NCBI GenBank assembly: GCA_910588315.1
Contig: CAJUQF010000012.1
Location: forward strand, 12,442-36,092
From: an uncultured Christensenellaceae bacterium
Lineage (GTDB): Bacteria > Bacillota > Clostridia > Christensenellales > Pumilibacteraceae
Direction of reading: 5' to 3'
DNA: 23,651 nt
A program made the position numbers and the translations under genes. Each line of letters begins with the position of its first letter. Position 1 is the first letter of the stretch. Below the pieces are notes generated by a model that did not search any database, was not told where the DNA came from, and saw only the letters and a list, made by a program, of their open reading frames with translations. This document shows positions 13,673 through 21,875 of the stretch, in pieces.

Positions 13673-14965
13673 ATGGAAAGAACATATATCAAAGACCTTG
13701 CCGAAGGCGAATGCCTTATCAAAGGCTATGTCGAGACAATTCGCGACAAGAAAATAATGTTTATCGTCATTCGCGACGTGACCGGCTTTGTTCAGGTCAC
13801 TATCGAAAAGGACAACCCCACATACGAAACGGCGAAAAAACTTACGCCGCACAGCTTTGTCGCAATAACCGGTAAGTGCGTATATTCCGAATACGTTCGC
13901 AACGGCGGCAAAGAGATATATCCCACCACCATAGACATAATGAGCATCGCCGACCTTATCCCGCTTAACGCCGAGTCCGGTCCCGATCTTCGCATGGACT
14001 ATCGCTGGATCGATCTGCGCGACGAGAAAAAGGTATTTATGTTCCGCATCCAGACCGCATTCGAGCGGCTCGCCGTCGAGTTCTTCAACAAAAACGGATT
14101 CATCGAGATCCACACGCCCAAAATTACGGCGCTGTCGAGCGAAGGCGGCAGCGAGGTTTTCGAGCTTAAAAACTACTTCGGGCAAAAAGCTTATCTGACT
14201 CAAAGTCCGCAGCTTTACAAACAGATGTCGATGATGGCTGGCTTCGATAAGACGTTCGAAATCGGCGAATATTTCCGCGCCAATCCCAGCTTTACGTCCC
14301 GTCACGACACAGAGTTCACCGGCATTGACGTCGAAGTGTCGTTTATCGAGTCGCACCATGACATTATGGATATCGAAGAAAAGCTGCTCGCATACGTCAT
14401 CAACGGCGTTAAAGCCGAATTCAACGACGAATACAATAAATATTTCGGACGCGATATAATTTCGCTCGACTATAAGATCCCGCGCATTACTCTTGCCGAC
14501 GCTTACAAGATCCTCAAAGACGAAATGAACTACGAAGTCCCGCGCGCGCTCAAAGGCGATCTCGATCCCGACGGCGAAAAACTTATCTGCAAATACGTCA
14601 AAGAAAAGTACGGCAGCGATTTCGTATTCATAATCGACTTCCCCGCCAAGGCACGCGCGTTCTATTCCATGAAAAAGGACGACGATCCCACGCTCACCAA
14701 GACTTACGACCTGCTATTTAAAGGCATCGAGATCACGAGCGGCGCGCAACGCGAACACCGCTACGAAAACCTGCGTCAAAACATAATCGAAAACGGCATC
14801 GCACCCGAGACCATGAGCGAATATCTCGACTTCTTCCGCTACGGCGCCCCGACGCACGGCGGATTCGGACTCGGGATCACGCGCACGCTCGTCAAGCTGT
14901 TCGACCTTCCGAGCGTCAAAGACGTAACGTTCCTGTTCCGCGGTCCGAGCCGGCTCAAACCGTAA
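13673..14965 (+). CDS. aspS: Archaeal-type aspartyl-tRNA synthetase
   Basis: This 430-aa cytosolic class II aminoacyl-tRNA synthetase joins aspartate to tRNA-Asp and, in non-discriminating forms, to tRNA-Asn. An N-terminal OB-fold spans about residues 10-95. The class II core carries motif 2 FRANPSFTSRHDTEFTG (201-217), and motif 3 lies in the last 35 residues (GGFGLGITRTLVKLF, then FRGPSRLKP). At 430 aa it lacks the large bacterial insertion domain (bacterial AspRS is about 590 aa), so it belongs to the archaeal/eukaryal-like group that also occurs in clostridia. The motif 3 ending FRGPSR differs from the usual FPRDPxR. Monocistronic, with its own promoter and terminator. Confidence 0.88.
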   Translation: MERTYIKDLAEGECLIKGYVETIRDKKIMFIVIRDVTGFVQVTIEKDNPTYETAKKLTPHSFVAITGKCVYSEYVRNGGKEIYPTTIDIMSIADLIPLNAESGPDLRMDYRWIDLRDEKKVFMFRIQTAFERLAVEFFNKNGFIEIHTPKITALSSEGGSEVFELKNYFGQKAYLTQSPQLYKQMSMMAGFDKTFEIGEYFRANPSFTSRHDTEFTGIDVEVSFIESHHDIMDIEEKLLAYVINGVKAEFNDEYNKYFGRDIISLDYKIPRITLADAYKILKDEMNYEVPRALKGDLDPDGEKLICKYVKEKYGSDFVFIIDFPAKARAFYSMKKDDDPTLTKTYDLLFKGIEITSGAQREHRYENLRQNIIENGIAPETMSEYLDFFRYGAPTHGGFGLGITRTLVKLFDLPSVKDVTFLFRGPSRLKP

Positions 14966-15015
14966 AATTTATTTCCGAGCTTTCTTGATATTTAAATCGA
15001 TATAATTCGTATACG

Positions 15016-15049
15016 AAACTCGTCGCCTTTACCGGCGACGAGTTTTATT
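15016..15049 (+). terminator. Terminator after aspS
   Basis: A perfect 12-bp stem (AAACTCGTCGCC 15016-15027, partner 15034-15045) with a 6-nt loop. The T-tract after it (TTTTATT) is short. Confidence 0.8.
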
Positions 15050-15081
15050 GAGTAAACGTCTTGACAGGAACGAAAAACTCT

Positions 15082-15109
15082 TTGACATTTATGATTTCGA
15101 TGATATAAT
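15082..15109 (+). promoter_or_regulatory. Promoter of rarA, possibly leaderless
   Basis: TTGACA (15082-15087), a 16-nt spacer and TATAAT (15104-15109). The rarA ATG at 15116 lies 7 nt after the -10, the usual position of +1. A second TTGACA at 15061-15066 has no good -10 partner. No Shine-Dalgarno sequence precedes the ATG. Confidence 0.7.
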
Positions 15110-15115
15110 ATAATC

Positions 15116-16435
15116 ATGGAACAGCAAACGTTATTCGAAGACAATACTACGCAGCCGCTTGCGGCAAGGTTACGTCCGCAGACTCTCGACGAATTCTACG
15201 GGCAAAAACACTTGCTAGGCGACGGCAAGGTTTTACGTCGGCTCATAGAAAACGACAAAATAAGTTCGATGATATTCTGGGGTCCGCCGGGCGTCGGCAA
15301 GACTACGCTTGCGCGCATAATCGCGCATAGGACCAAAGCGAACTTTATCGATTTTTCGGCGGTCACCAGCGGAATAAAAGAAATCAAACAAGTTATGGAA
15401 CAGGCGGAAAAGAACCGTCGGTTCGGCGAGAAAACCATACTTTTCGTAGACGAGATCCACCGCTTCAACAAGGCGCAACAGGACGCGTTCTTGCCGTTCG
15501 TGGAGAAAGGCAGTATAATACTTATAGGCGCGACGACCGAAAACCCGTCGTTCGAAGTCAACGGCGCTTTGCTTTCGCGGTGTAAAGTATTCGTTTTGCA
15601 AGCGCTCAAAACGGACGATCTTGCCGACCTTCTCGAGCGTGCCGTTTCGGACCCGCGCGGGTTCGGCGACATGAACGTAGAGATCTCGCGCGAAAATCTG
15701 GAAACGATAGCGACGTTTGCCAACGGCGACGCAAGGAACGCGCTTACCACGCTCGAGATGGCGGTACTTAACGGCGTTATCGACGGCGACAAAGTGACGG
15801 TCACTCAAGAGACCATCGAACAATGCACGTCAAAAAAATCTTTGCTGTACGATAAAAACGGCGAAGAACATTACAATCTTATCTCCGCACTGCATAAATC
15901 CATGCGCAATTCAGATCCCGACGCCGCCGTGTATTGGCTGGCGCGTATGCTCGAAGCGGGCGAAGATCCGCTGTACGTCGCGCGGCGCGTGACGCGTTTT
16001 GCCAGCGAGGACATAGGTCTTGCCGATCCGCGCGCGCTCGAGATAGCGGTCGCCGCGTACCACGCCTGCCACTTTATAGGCATGCCAGAATGTTCGGTAC
16101 ATCTGACGCAGGCGGTCGTTTACATGTCGGTCGCGCCGAAATCCAACGCATTGTACGTCGCGTACAATCTCGCAAAACGCGATGCGGAGACAATGCTTGC
16201 CGAACCCGTTCCGCTCGTCATACGCAACGCGCCGACAAAACTCATGAAAGAATTGGATTACGGCAAAGGTTACAAGTATGCGCACGATTATGCGGACAAA
16301 CTTTCTACAATGCAGTGTCTGCCCGACTCGCTCGTCGGCAAAGAGTATTACATGCCCACCGAACAGGGTTTGGAGACAAAGTTTAAAACCAGACTCAACG
16401 ACATAAAAGAATGGAAAAAGAACCACTCCGATTGA
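15116..16435 (+). CDS. rarA: RarA/MgsA replication-associated AAA+ ATPase
   Basis: This 439-aa protein has the family N-terminus PLAARLRPQTLDEFYGQKHL. Walker A is GPPGVGKTT (56-64), Walker B is ILFVDEIHRF (108-117) and sensor 1 is GATTENPSF. The MgsA/WHIP C-terminal oligomerisation part follows (DPDAAVYWLARMLEAGEDP, ASEDIGLADP). RarA acts at stalled replication forks and in recombination. Length is normal for the family. The start at 15116 is supported by the conserved N-terminus, since the next Met is within the AAA core; no ribosome binding site is seen. The next gene follows after 33 nt and is probably co-transcribed. Confidence 0.92.
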   Translation: MEQQTLFEDNTTQPLAARLRPQTLDEFYGQKHLLGDGKVLRRLIENDKISSMIFWGPPGVGKTTLARIIAHRTKANFIDFSAVTSGIKEIKQVMEQAEKNRRFGEKTILFVDEIHRFNKAQQDAFLPFVEKGSIILIGATTENPSFEVNGALLSRCKVFVLQALKTDDLADLLERAVSDPRGFGDMNVEISRENLETIATFANGDARNALTTLEMAVLNGVIDGDKVTVTQETIEQCTSKKSLLYDKNGEEHYNLISALHKSMRNSDPDAAVYWLARMLEAGEDPLYVARRVTRFASEDIGLADPRALEIAVAAYHACHFIGMPECSVHLTQAVVYMSVAPKSNALYVAYNLAKRDAETMLAEPVPLVIRNAPTKLMKELDYGKGYKYAHDYADKLSTMQCLPDSLVGKEYYMPTEQGLETKFKTRLNDIKEWKKNHSD

Positions 16436-16468
16436 CGCACCATTCGGAAATATTTATAGGAAACTGTC

Positions 16469-17140
16469 ATGGAACTTGCAGACGAAATTTTCAAAAGAAA
16501 AGCATACGACGAAAAAGCGCTTATCGCCTACGGTTTTAGTCAAAACGGCGGTCGATTTACCTACTCCGCACCCATAGCCGACGGACGGTTTGAACTTATT
16601 ATAAACATTCACGGCTCCGAAATCAAAACGGACGTAATGGAGCTTGCGCTTAACGAACCGTTCGTGCTTTATCATATAGACAACGCGAGCGGCGCGTTTG
16701 TAGGTCAAATTCGTGCCGAAGCGGAAAAAATATTACTCGACGTGGCAGACAAGTGCTTTTACGCGGATATATTCAAAAGCCGCCAAGCGAAAATGATAAT
16801 CGATTACGTGCAGTCGCGTTATCGGGATAAAATAGAATTTTTGTGGGAAAAGTTTCCCGACAACGCCGTTTTCCGCAGACGGGACAATCAAAAATGGTAC
16901 GGCGCGCTTCTTACCGTGGAACGTGTAAAATTGGGACTCGAAGGCGACGGACGTATCGAAATCGTCGATCTGCGCGAATCACCGGAAAATATCGATTCGA
17001 TAGTGAACGGCAAAACTTATTTGCCCGGTTACCACATGAATAAGAAACATTGGTTTTCTATTTGTCTCGACAGCGGCGTCTCCGATGAGGAGATCATGGC
17101 GTGTATCGATAAAAGTTATATTATCGCTAGGCAAAAATAG
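16469..17140 (+). CDS. MmcQ/YjbR-like protein with N-terminal extension
   Basis: The C-terminal ~110 residues fit the MmcQ/YjbR family: KWYGALLTVERVKLG, an EIVDLR strand, YLPGYHMNKKHWFSICLD, then DEEIMACIDKSYIIA. Family members adopt a CyaY-like fold and are thought to bind DNA or nucleotides; the precise role is unknown. The N-terminal ~110 residues are an additional domain of alternating strands and helices. Together they make 223 aa, about twice the single-domain length. The ribosome binding site is weak (AGGAAA). It lies 33 nt after rarA and before a terminator, so the two probably form an operon. Confidence 0.78.
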   Translation: MELADEIFKRKAYDEKALIAYGFSQNGGRFTYSAPIADGRFELIINIHGSEIKTDVMELALNEPFVLYHIDNASGAFVGQIRAEAEKILLDVADKCFYADIFKSRQAKMIIDYVQSRYRDKIEFLWEKFPDNAVFRRRDNQKWYGALLTVERVKLGLEGDGRIEIVDLRESPENIDSIVNGKTYLPGYHMNKKHWFSICLDSGVSDEEIMACIDKSYIIARQK

Positions 17141-17165
17141 ATATTCGCATTTTTACGGCAATGAC

Positions 17166-17208
17166 AAATCGGACATACTCCCGTCTTACTTCGGAGTATG
17201 CCCGATTT
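17166..17208. terminator. Terminator between convergent genes
   Basis: AAATCGGACATACTCC (17166-17181) pairs with GGAGTATGCCCGATTT (17193-17208) with one mismatch and an 11-nt loop. It lies between the converging MmcQ-like and ABC-F genes and could serve both directions. The T-tract is only moderate. Confidence 0.7.
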
Positions 17209-17241
17209 ATATTGCGATATATCTGATCGCTCGTTTAGCGG

Positions 17242-18726
17242 TCACAACCCGAGCCGCACGGTTTTTGTGGCGATCTTATCGCGGAACGTTTTATCGTGTT
17301 CGACAAAGATCATTGTAGGCTTAAATTCGAGCAGAAGGTTTTCTATCTGTATTCGCGAGTATATATCTATAAAATTAAGCGGTTCGTCCCACACATACAG
17401 ATGCGCGCTTTGACATAAACTCATTGCGATAAGCGTCTTTTTCTTTTGACCCTGCGACAGCATCGACACGTCGCCGTCGAACTCTCTGCGCTCGAAACCG
17501 AGCTTGCGCAATACCGTAAAAAATAAACTCCCGTCGATACCGCTTTCCGTAGCCATGTCCGCAAGCCGACCGGTTATATCGTCGGCGCTTTGCGGCACAT
17601 ACGAAACGATCAATCCCGACGCCGAGACGAACTTTCCGGTGCAGCTCATTCCTTTACCTATTATCGTCTTTAAAATACTGCTCTTACCGCTGCCGTTTTT
17701 GCCGTCCAGCGCTATACGGTCGCCGCGCAATATCTCAAAGTTTACTGGCGAAAATATCTTGCGATCGCCGTAAATTATTTGAAAATCCGTAAACGACACG
17801 AGCCGTTCGGCACGGAATGCGAGCGGACCGAGTTTAAGCCGCTCGCTCGTCTCGATATTTTTTAAAAGCGCGGATTTTTGTTCGATCGCTCTCTGCATGT
17901 GCGATTCGACGGTCTTGGCGCGTTTCATGAGTTTCGCCGCTTTATGCCCGACAAATCCTTTATCCGGACGCAATCCCGCGCTCGTGCGTTCATTCTTCGA
18001 CCTTTCGGTCTTGTTCGCCCAATCTGACGTGCGTCTCGACGATTCTTCGAGTCGCGAAATATCCTTTTTCAGTCGCTCGTTTTCGGCAAGCTCGAACTCC
18101 TGCCGCTGTTCGAACTCGGTGTACCACGACGAAAAGTTACCGCTCCGCACCTCTATATCCGTCCTGTTTATAGAAAGTATGTGATCTACGCACCCGTCCA
18201 AGAACGCCCTGTCGTGCGAAACGAGTATAAACCCTTTTTTACCGCGCAAATACTCGGCGACGATACCGCGCGCCTCGGCGTCCAAACAATCGGTCGGTTC
18301 GTCGATAAGCAAAAAATTCCCGTCGCATAAAAACAGCCCGGCAAGCATGAGCTTTGTTCGCTCGCCGTAAGATAAACACGAAAACGATCTGTACAGCACG
18401 TCCGCGGGCATATCGAGATACGACAGCTCGCGAATGATCTGCCAATCTTCCGCTTCCGGACAGATCTCGCAAACGATCTCGTACGCAAGCCTGTCTTTAT
18501 CTCTTACGGTAAACGGGAAATAGGTAAATTTAACGTTAGACGTAATTTTACCTTTATACTCGTACTTGCCCATAAGCAGGTTGAAAAACGTTGTCTTTCC
18601 CCTGCCGTTTCTTCCCACGAAACCGAGTTTCCAATCGGTATCTATCCTGAAACTTACATTGTCGAAAACGGGCGCATAGCGTCCTTCATACGCAAAAGTA
18701 AGATTTTGCACGTCTATCAATGACAT
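17242..18726 (-). CDS. Lsa-family ABC-F ribosomal protection protein
   Basis: This 494-aa soluble protein has two ABC domains and no membrane part. Domain 1 has Walker A GRNGRGKTT (37-45), signature LSYGERTKLMLAGLF (118-132) and Walker B LLIDEPTDCLD, where DCLD replaces the usual NHLD. The long basic linker contains DKGFVGHKAAKLMKRAK. Domain 2 has DGKNGSGKSS, LSQGQKKKTLIAMSL and WDEPLNFID, a form typical of antibiotic-resistance ABC-F proteins (Lsa, Sal, Vga). These bind the ribosomal E site and dislodge lincosamides, streptogramin A and pleuromutilins. The ATG at 18726 follows GGAG by about 9-10 nt; the start at 18756 has no ribosome binding site. Upstream lies a leader with a short ORF. The exact drug spectrum cannot be read from the sequence. 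Confidence 0.88.
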   Translation of the reverse strand: MSLIDVQNLTFAYEGRYAPVFDNVSFRIDTDWKLGFVGRNGRGKTTFFNLLMGKYEYKGKITSNVKFTYFPFTVRDKDRLAYEIVCEICPEAEDWQIIRELSYLDMPADVLYRSFSCLSYGERTKLMLAGLFLCDGNFLLIDEPTDCLDAEARGIVAEYLRGKKGFILVSHDRAFLDGCVDHILSINRTDIEVRSGNFSSWYTEFEQRQEFELAENERLKKDISRLEESSRRTSDWANKTERSKNERTSAGLRPDKGFVGHKAAKLMKRAKTVESHMQRAIEQKSALLKNIETSERLKLGPLAFRAERLVSFTDFQIIYGDRKIFSPVNFEILRGDRIALDGKNGSGKSSILKTIIGKGMSCTGKFVSASGLIVSYVPQSADDITGRLADMATESGIDGSLFFTVLRKLGFERREFDGDVSMLSQGQKKKTLIAMSLCQSAHLYVWDEPLNFIDIYSRIQIENLLLEFKPTMIFVEHDKTFRDKIATKTVRLGL

Positions 18727-18729
18727 ATT

Positions 18730-18862
18730 TATTTTCTCCGTAATATTATGGTACAAGAAATCATATGCCGATATTTCGTTTCGACCAAAATAAATCTCAA
18801 TAACACATTAAAAATTTATTTTGATTTCTTGTGCTTTTTGGCTATGCTTTACAGAGAAAATA
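18730..18862 (-). promoter_or_regulatory. Translational attenuator of the ABC-F gene
   Basis: On the minus strand the leader-ORF segment TATTTTCTCTG (18862-18852) can pair with CGGAGAAAATA (18740-18730) over 11 bp with one G-U. The second segment contains the GGAG ribosome binding site of the ABC-F gene. Nested inside are a 10-bp stem (18822-18831 with 18754-18763) and another 10-bp stem (18814-18823 with 18786-18795), which overlap by 2 nt. The fold would hide the start site until a stalled ribosome opens it. Complementarity is seen; switching is inferred. Confidence 0.6.
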
Positions 18863-18869
18863 TCTTCAT
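18849..18869 (-). CDS. Leader peptide MKIFSL upstream of ABC-F gene
   Basis: A six-codon ORF (Met-Lys-Ile-Phe-Ser-Leu, stop TAA) starts about 22 nt after the predicted transcription start, with AAAGGTG as ribosome binding site. It lies 122 nt ahead of the ABC-F ATG. Short leader peptides that stall ribosomes in the presence of drugs control erm and ABC-F genes. The IFS core recalls the ErmC leader (MGIFSIFV), a similarity too short to be conclusive. Confidence 0.55.
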   Translation of the reverse strand: MKIFSL

Positions 18870-18897
18870 TTCGCACCTTTCGGAATTTATTATAATA

Positions 18898-18926
18898 ATT
18901 ATAGCAGACTCGAATACGTTTTGCAA
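18898..18926 (-). promoter_or_regulatory. Promoter of ABC-F gene and leader
   Basis: On the minus strand TTGCAA (18926-18921), a 17-nt spacer and TATAAT (18903-18898). Transcription would start near 18891, giving a leader of about 165 nt. Confidence 0.75.
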
Positions 18927-18968
18927 GCGAATTATATCCGCTATCCGCGATAAATTCCCGCCGATAAA

Positions 18969-19574
18969 TCAACCGCCGAGCGTGACGTCCTGATGCGAAT
19001 ACCATTCGAGCGCATCGTCAAGCTGTGTTTCTTCGAAATCCGGCCACAATTCGTCTACGATATAAATATCCGAATATACCGTTTGGATGGGCAAAAACCC
19101 GGACAGCCTGCGCATGCCGCCCCAGCGGATAACCATATCTATACGCGGGATCGCCCGCGACCGCCATTCGTTTTTAATGTCCCATTCCCAGCCGTAATTT
19201 ATTAAAATATTAACGCGCATTTCTTTTGCCGACAACGGCTTGCGCTCGGTATACGGCAGTAATTCTTTCGGAAAACTCACGGAGTCGGTATTACCAACAA
19301 CACATACCGAAACGCCTTCGTTTTCTATAAGCTTGACGGCTTCGCAGCATGCCGATTTAAACGCCGCGACCTGCGTCGACGGACGCTTGCAATTATCGAC
19401 CGTAAATCCGTAAAACGTCAGTTCGTTCACGCCGCGATCTTTTGCCGCACGCAAAAGTTTTATACCGGGAATCAACCCGTGTTCGTAACCGTCGGCTTTG
19501 TCCAACCCGTTGCGCGTCGCCCAGCGCCTGTTCCCGTCGGGAATGATCCCCAAATGCGTAGGAGTGCGATACAT
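18969..19574 (-). CDS. Short cis-prenyltransferase (UppS-like)
   Basis: This 201-aa protein has conserved region I HLGIIPDGNRRWA with catalytic Asp13, a region like YAFSxENxxRP changed to YGFTVDNCKRP, and the final region IDMVIRWGGMRRLSGF with LWPDF. UppS enzymes add isopentenyl diphosphate units in cis to make undecaprenyl diphosphate for cell-wall synthesis. Typical UppS is about 240-260 aa; here roughly 40 residues between the NYG strand and the final region are missing. The usual RTSGE/RTGGE is RWGGM. It may be a paralogue making a shorter chain. The ribosome binding site is GGAAGGTG. It lies 106 nt downstream of the MATE gene on the same strand. Confidence 0.8.
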   Translation of the reverse strand: MYRTPTHLGIIPDGNRRWATRNGLDKADGYEHGLIPGIKLLRAAKDRGVNELTFYGFTVDNCKRPSTQVAAFKSACCEAVKLIENEGVSVCVVGNTDSVSFPKELLPYTERKPLSAKEMRVNILINYGWEWDIKNEWRSRAIPRIDMVIRWGGMRRLSGFLPIQTVYSDIYIVDELWPDFEETQLDDALEWYSHQDVTLGG

Positions 19575-19680
19575 CGTTCACCTTCCGAATAAATAATATC
19601 GATATAATTATTTGTAAATACGGAAAATATATGTAAATGCAAATTCCCACCGACCGACGGCACGGCTGTAAATCATGAGT

Positions 19681-21078
19681 TTACGGATTTATAATATCGT
19701 TTTTATCGCCTGAATTAAGTTCCGCCTCGCGTTTTTTAAACACTTTGGGAAAACTTGTAAATAAAACCGCGGCTGTTATTATTCCGGCAACCAGATCGGC
19801 TATTCCCTCCGACATATACACGCCTTTAAATCCGAGAAAATGCGTTAACGCAAAGCAAAGCGGTATAAGTATAATCACTTTGCGCAACACGGCGAGAAAT
19901 AACGCAGAGCCGGCTCTGCCCAATGCCACGTTTATATTTTGCAAAGTCATTTGCACAAAGAACATTATCGAACCCATCAAAAAGAGCGGCGAATACCGTT
20001 TTACTATTTGCAGGACGTTTTTGCTCGCGGAAAACAAATACGCATAAACTTGCGGAAACGCCATGGATATCGACCACATGATCGCCGCAAACACGAACGC
20101 TATCACGGTAACGCATTTAACGCCCTGTTTCAATCGATCCGCATTGCCCTTACCGTAATTGTAACCGATAAATGGCTGCATTCCGTACCCGAGTCCGTTT
20201 AACGGCAACGAGATGAGCTGCAATGCGCTTAACATTATGGTAAGCGCCGCCGTATAGTCCTTATCTCCGCCGGTGGAAATTTTGAGATTTATGTTGAACA
20301 CGATCTGTATTGCACATTCGGTCAACAGCATTACAAACGGCGATAACCCCAAAGTAATAACGGACAATATTCTTTTCGCGTTCGGCCGCATTGCTTTGAA
20401 ACGCAAGCGGAACGCGCTTTTTTTGGTAAAGAAAAATACGAGGATCCACACGAATGACAGAAATTGCGAGACGACGGTCGCAAGACTAGCGCCCTTTACG
20501 CCCATATCCAGCGCGAAAATAAAAAGCGGATCCAACGCTATATTCGCCAATGCGCCTATCAGCACCGAGAACATCGCCGTAAGCGAATAGCCCTGCGCGG
20601 TTATAAACGGATTCAAGCCCTGTGCCAAAAGTACGAAAATCGTCCCCGCCGAATAAATTTTCAAATACGAATCGGCAAAATCCACCGCGCTTGCCGGACA
20701 GCCGAAAAGCACGACGATCTGTTTCGACGCGAAAAACGTAATTACGCTTATAACCAAACCTATTATTAACAGTAACACAAATGCGGTATTGAAAATTTTA
20801 TCGGCTTCGTCACAATCCCCTTCCCCGAGTTTCATGCTTGCCCGCGGCGCGCCGCCGAGTCCGATCAGATTAGAAAAAGCCTGTATGATAAGCGTGATCG
20901 GCAGCACGATACCGAGCGCCGCCAACGCATCCATGCCGACATCGGCGATTTTCGCAACATACATCCTGTCGACGATATTATACAAAAATGTGATCAACTG
21001 CGCTATAACGGCAGGGATCGTCAGTTTGAATACCAAAGGCAGTATTTTTTCTTTTTCCAATCGTTCGGTAGATTGCAT
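19681..21078 (-). CDS. MATE-family efflux transporter
   Basis: This 465-aa integral membrane protein has about 12 hydrophobic segments in two halves. Family landmarks include IPAVIAQLITFLYNIVDRMY and GLGGAPRASMKLGEGD in the N-terminal half, and QPFIGYNYGKGNADRLKQG in the second. MATE proteins export drugs or metabolites using Na+ or H+ gradients. Substrate unknown. The start at 21078 lacks a clear ribosome binding site, but no better start is seen before the conserved N-terminus. A promoter lies about 60 nt upstream. Confidence 0.88.
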   Translation of the reverse strand: MQSTERLEKEKILPLVFKLTIPAVIAQLITFLYNIVDRMYVAKIADVGMDALAALGIVLPITLIIQAFSNLIGLGGAPRASMKLGEGDCDEADKIFNTAFVLLLIIGLVISVITFFASKQIVVLFGCPASAVDFADSYLKIYSAGTIFVLLAQGLNPFITAQGYSLTAMFSVLIGALANIALDPLFIFALDMGVKGASLATVVSQFLSFVWILVFFFTKKSAFRLRFKAMRPNAKRILSVITLGLSPFVMLLTECAIQIVFNINLKISTGGDKDYTAALTIMLSALQLISLPLNGLGYGMQPFIGYNYGKGNADRLKQGVKCVTVIAFVFAAIMWSISMAFPQVYAYLFSASKNVLQIVKRYSPLFLMGSIMFFVQMTLQNINVALGRAGSALFLAVLRKVIILIPLCFALTHFLGFKGVYMSEGIADLVAGIITAAVLFTSFPKVFKKREAELNSGDKNDIINP

Positions 21079-21137
21079 ATTACATTTATGTTTTTATTTA
21101 TGCGCGGATAAATTTCAATAAACCGGTTATGAACTGT

Positions 21138-21166
21138 ATTGTATCACAGTTTGCTTGAAAAATCAA
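21138..21166 (-). promoter_or_regulatory. Promoter of MATE gene
   Basis: On the minus strand TTGATT (21166-21161), a 17-nt spacer and extended -10 TGATACAAT (core 21143-21138). Confidence 0.6.
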
Positions 21167-21599
21167 TAATAAGACAGCGTCGCCATCCGATAATATATTC
21201 GAATACTCCGATTAAAAAGATTTCGTCAAATCCGTTTGACACGCAATGGTTATAGAATAGACATCTCCTCGAATCATTACAATAAATTTAAATATGTTTC
21301 CGAAAGCACACAACGATCTCAATACCGAATATATTTCCGTTCCTTATATTTTTTAATAATTTTTATACGGTATTACGTTAAAAATTTATTGTACTTATCT
21401 TACAAACCGTCAACTCAAACTACTAACACTTTATATCCGGAATGATATAGAAATTTCATCGTAAAATCTTGATCTTATATTAATAAATAACCATTAAAAA
21501 CGAAACAAAATAAATTTATTATCACGGTTTATAAGGCGCTAAATTAAATTATGAAACACTATGTTTTACGGAGCAAAAAGTAAAACCATACGATTTTGC
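21167..21599. other. AT-rich intergenic stretch
   Basis: About 430 nt with no convincing gene. The frame at 21236-21445 lacks a ribosome binding site and has no recognisable content. A hairpin (TATGTTTTAC 21560-21569 with GTAAAACCATA 21580-21590, one bulge) sits just before the tRNA promoter. It has no T-run. Confidence 0.5.
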
Positions 21600-21628
21600 T
21601 TGACATAAATTCCATATCGTGATAAAAT
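21600..21628 (+). promoter_or_regulatory. Promoter of tRNA-Val/tRNA-Ala operon
   Basis: TTGACA (21600-21605), a 17-nt spacer and TAAAAT (21623-21628), about 65 nt ahead of tRNA-Val. Confidence 0.8.
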
Positions 21629-21692
21629 TACATTGCGCTGTGAGTGGTATAAATGCCGCGCGCAGTGGCGATGGGTTTTAACCGAACCCGAC

Positions 21693-21767
21693 GGGCAATT
21701 AACTCAGCGGGAGAGTGCCACCTTCACATGGTGGAAGTCGAGGGTTCGAACCCCCCATTGCCCACCA
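21693..21767 (+). tRNA. tRNA-Val (anticodon CAC)
   Basis: This 75-nt tRNA has acceptor stem GGGCAAT/ATTGCCC, discriminator A and an encoded CCA. The anticodon arm CCACC-TTCACAT-GGTGG gives anticodon CAC, which reads GUG. The T-arm GGTTCGAACC is present. Confidence 0.93.
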
Positions 21768-21799
21768 CAAGGGAGTTGCTCGCCAACACCCGCAAATTC

Positions 21800-21875
21800 G
21801 GGGATATAGCTCAGCTGGTAGAGCGATGCGTTCGCAACGCATAGGTCATGGGTTCGAGTCCCACTATCTCCACCA
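21800..21875 (+). tRNA. tRNA-Ala (anticodon CGC)
   Basis: This 76-nt tRNA has acceptor stem GGGGATA/TATCTCC, which contains the G3-U70 pair diagnostic for alanine tRNAs, and an encoded CCA. The anticodon arm ATGCG-TTCGCAA-CGCAT gives anticodon CGC. It lies 32 nt after tRNA-Val. The antisense strand of its A-box supplies the stop codon of the recombinase gene. Confidence 0.95.
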
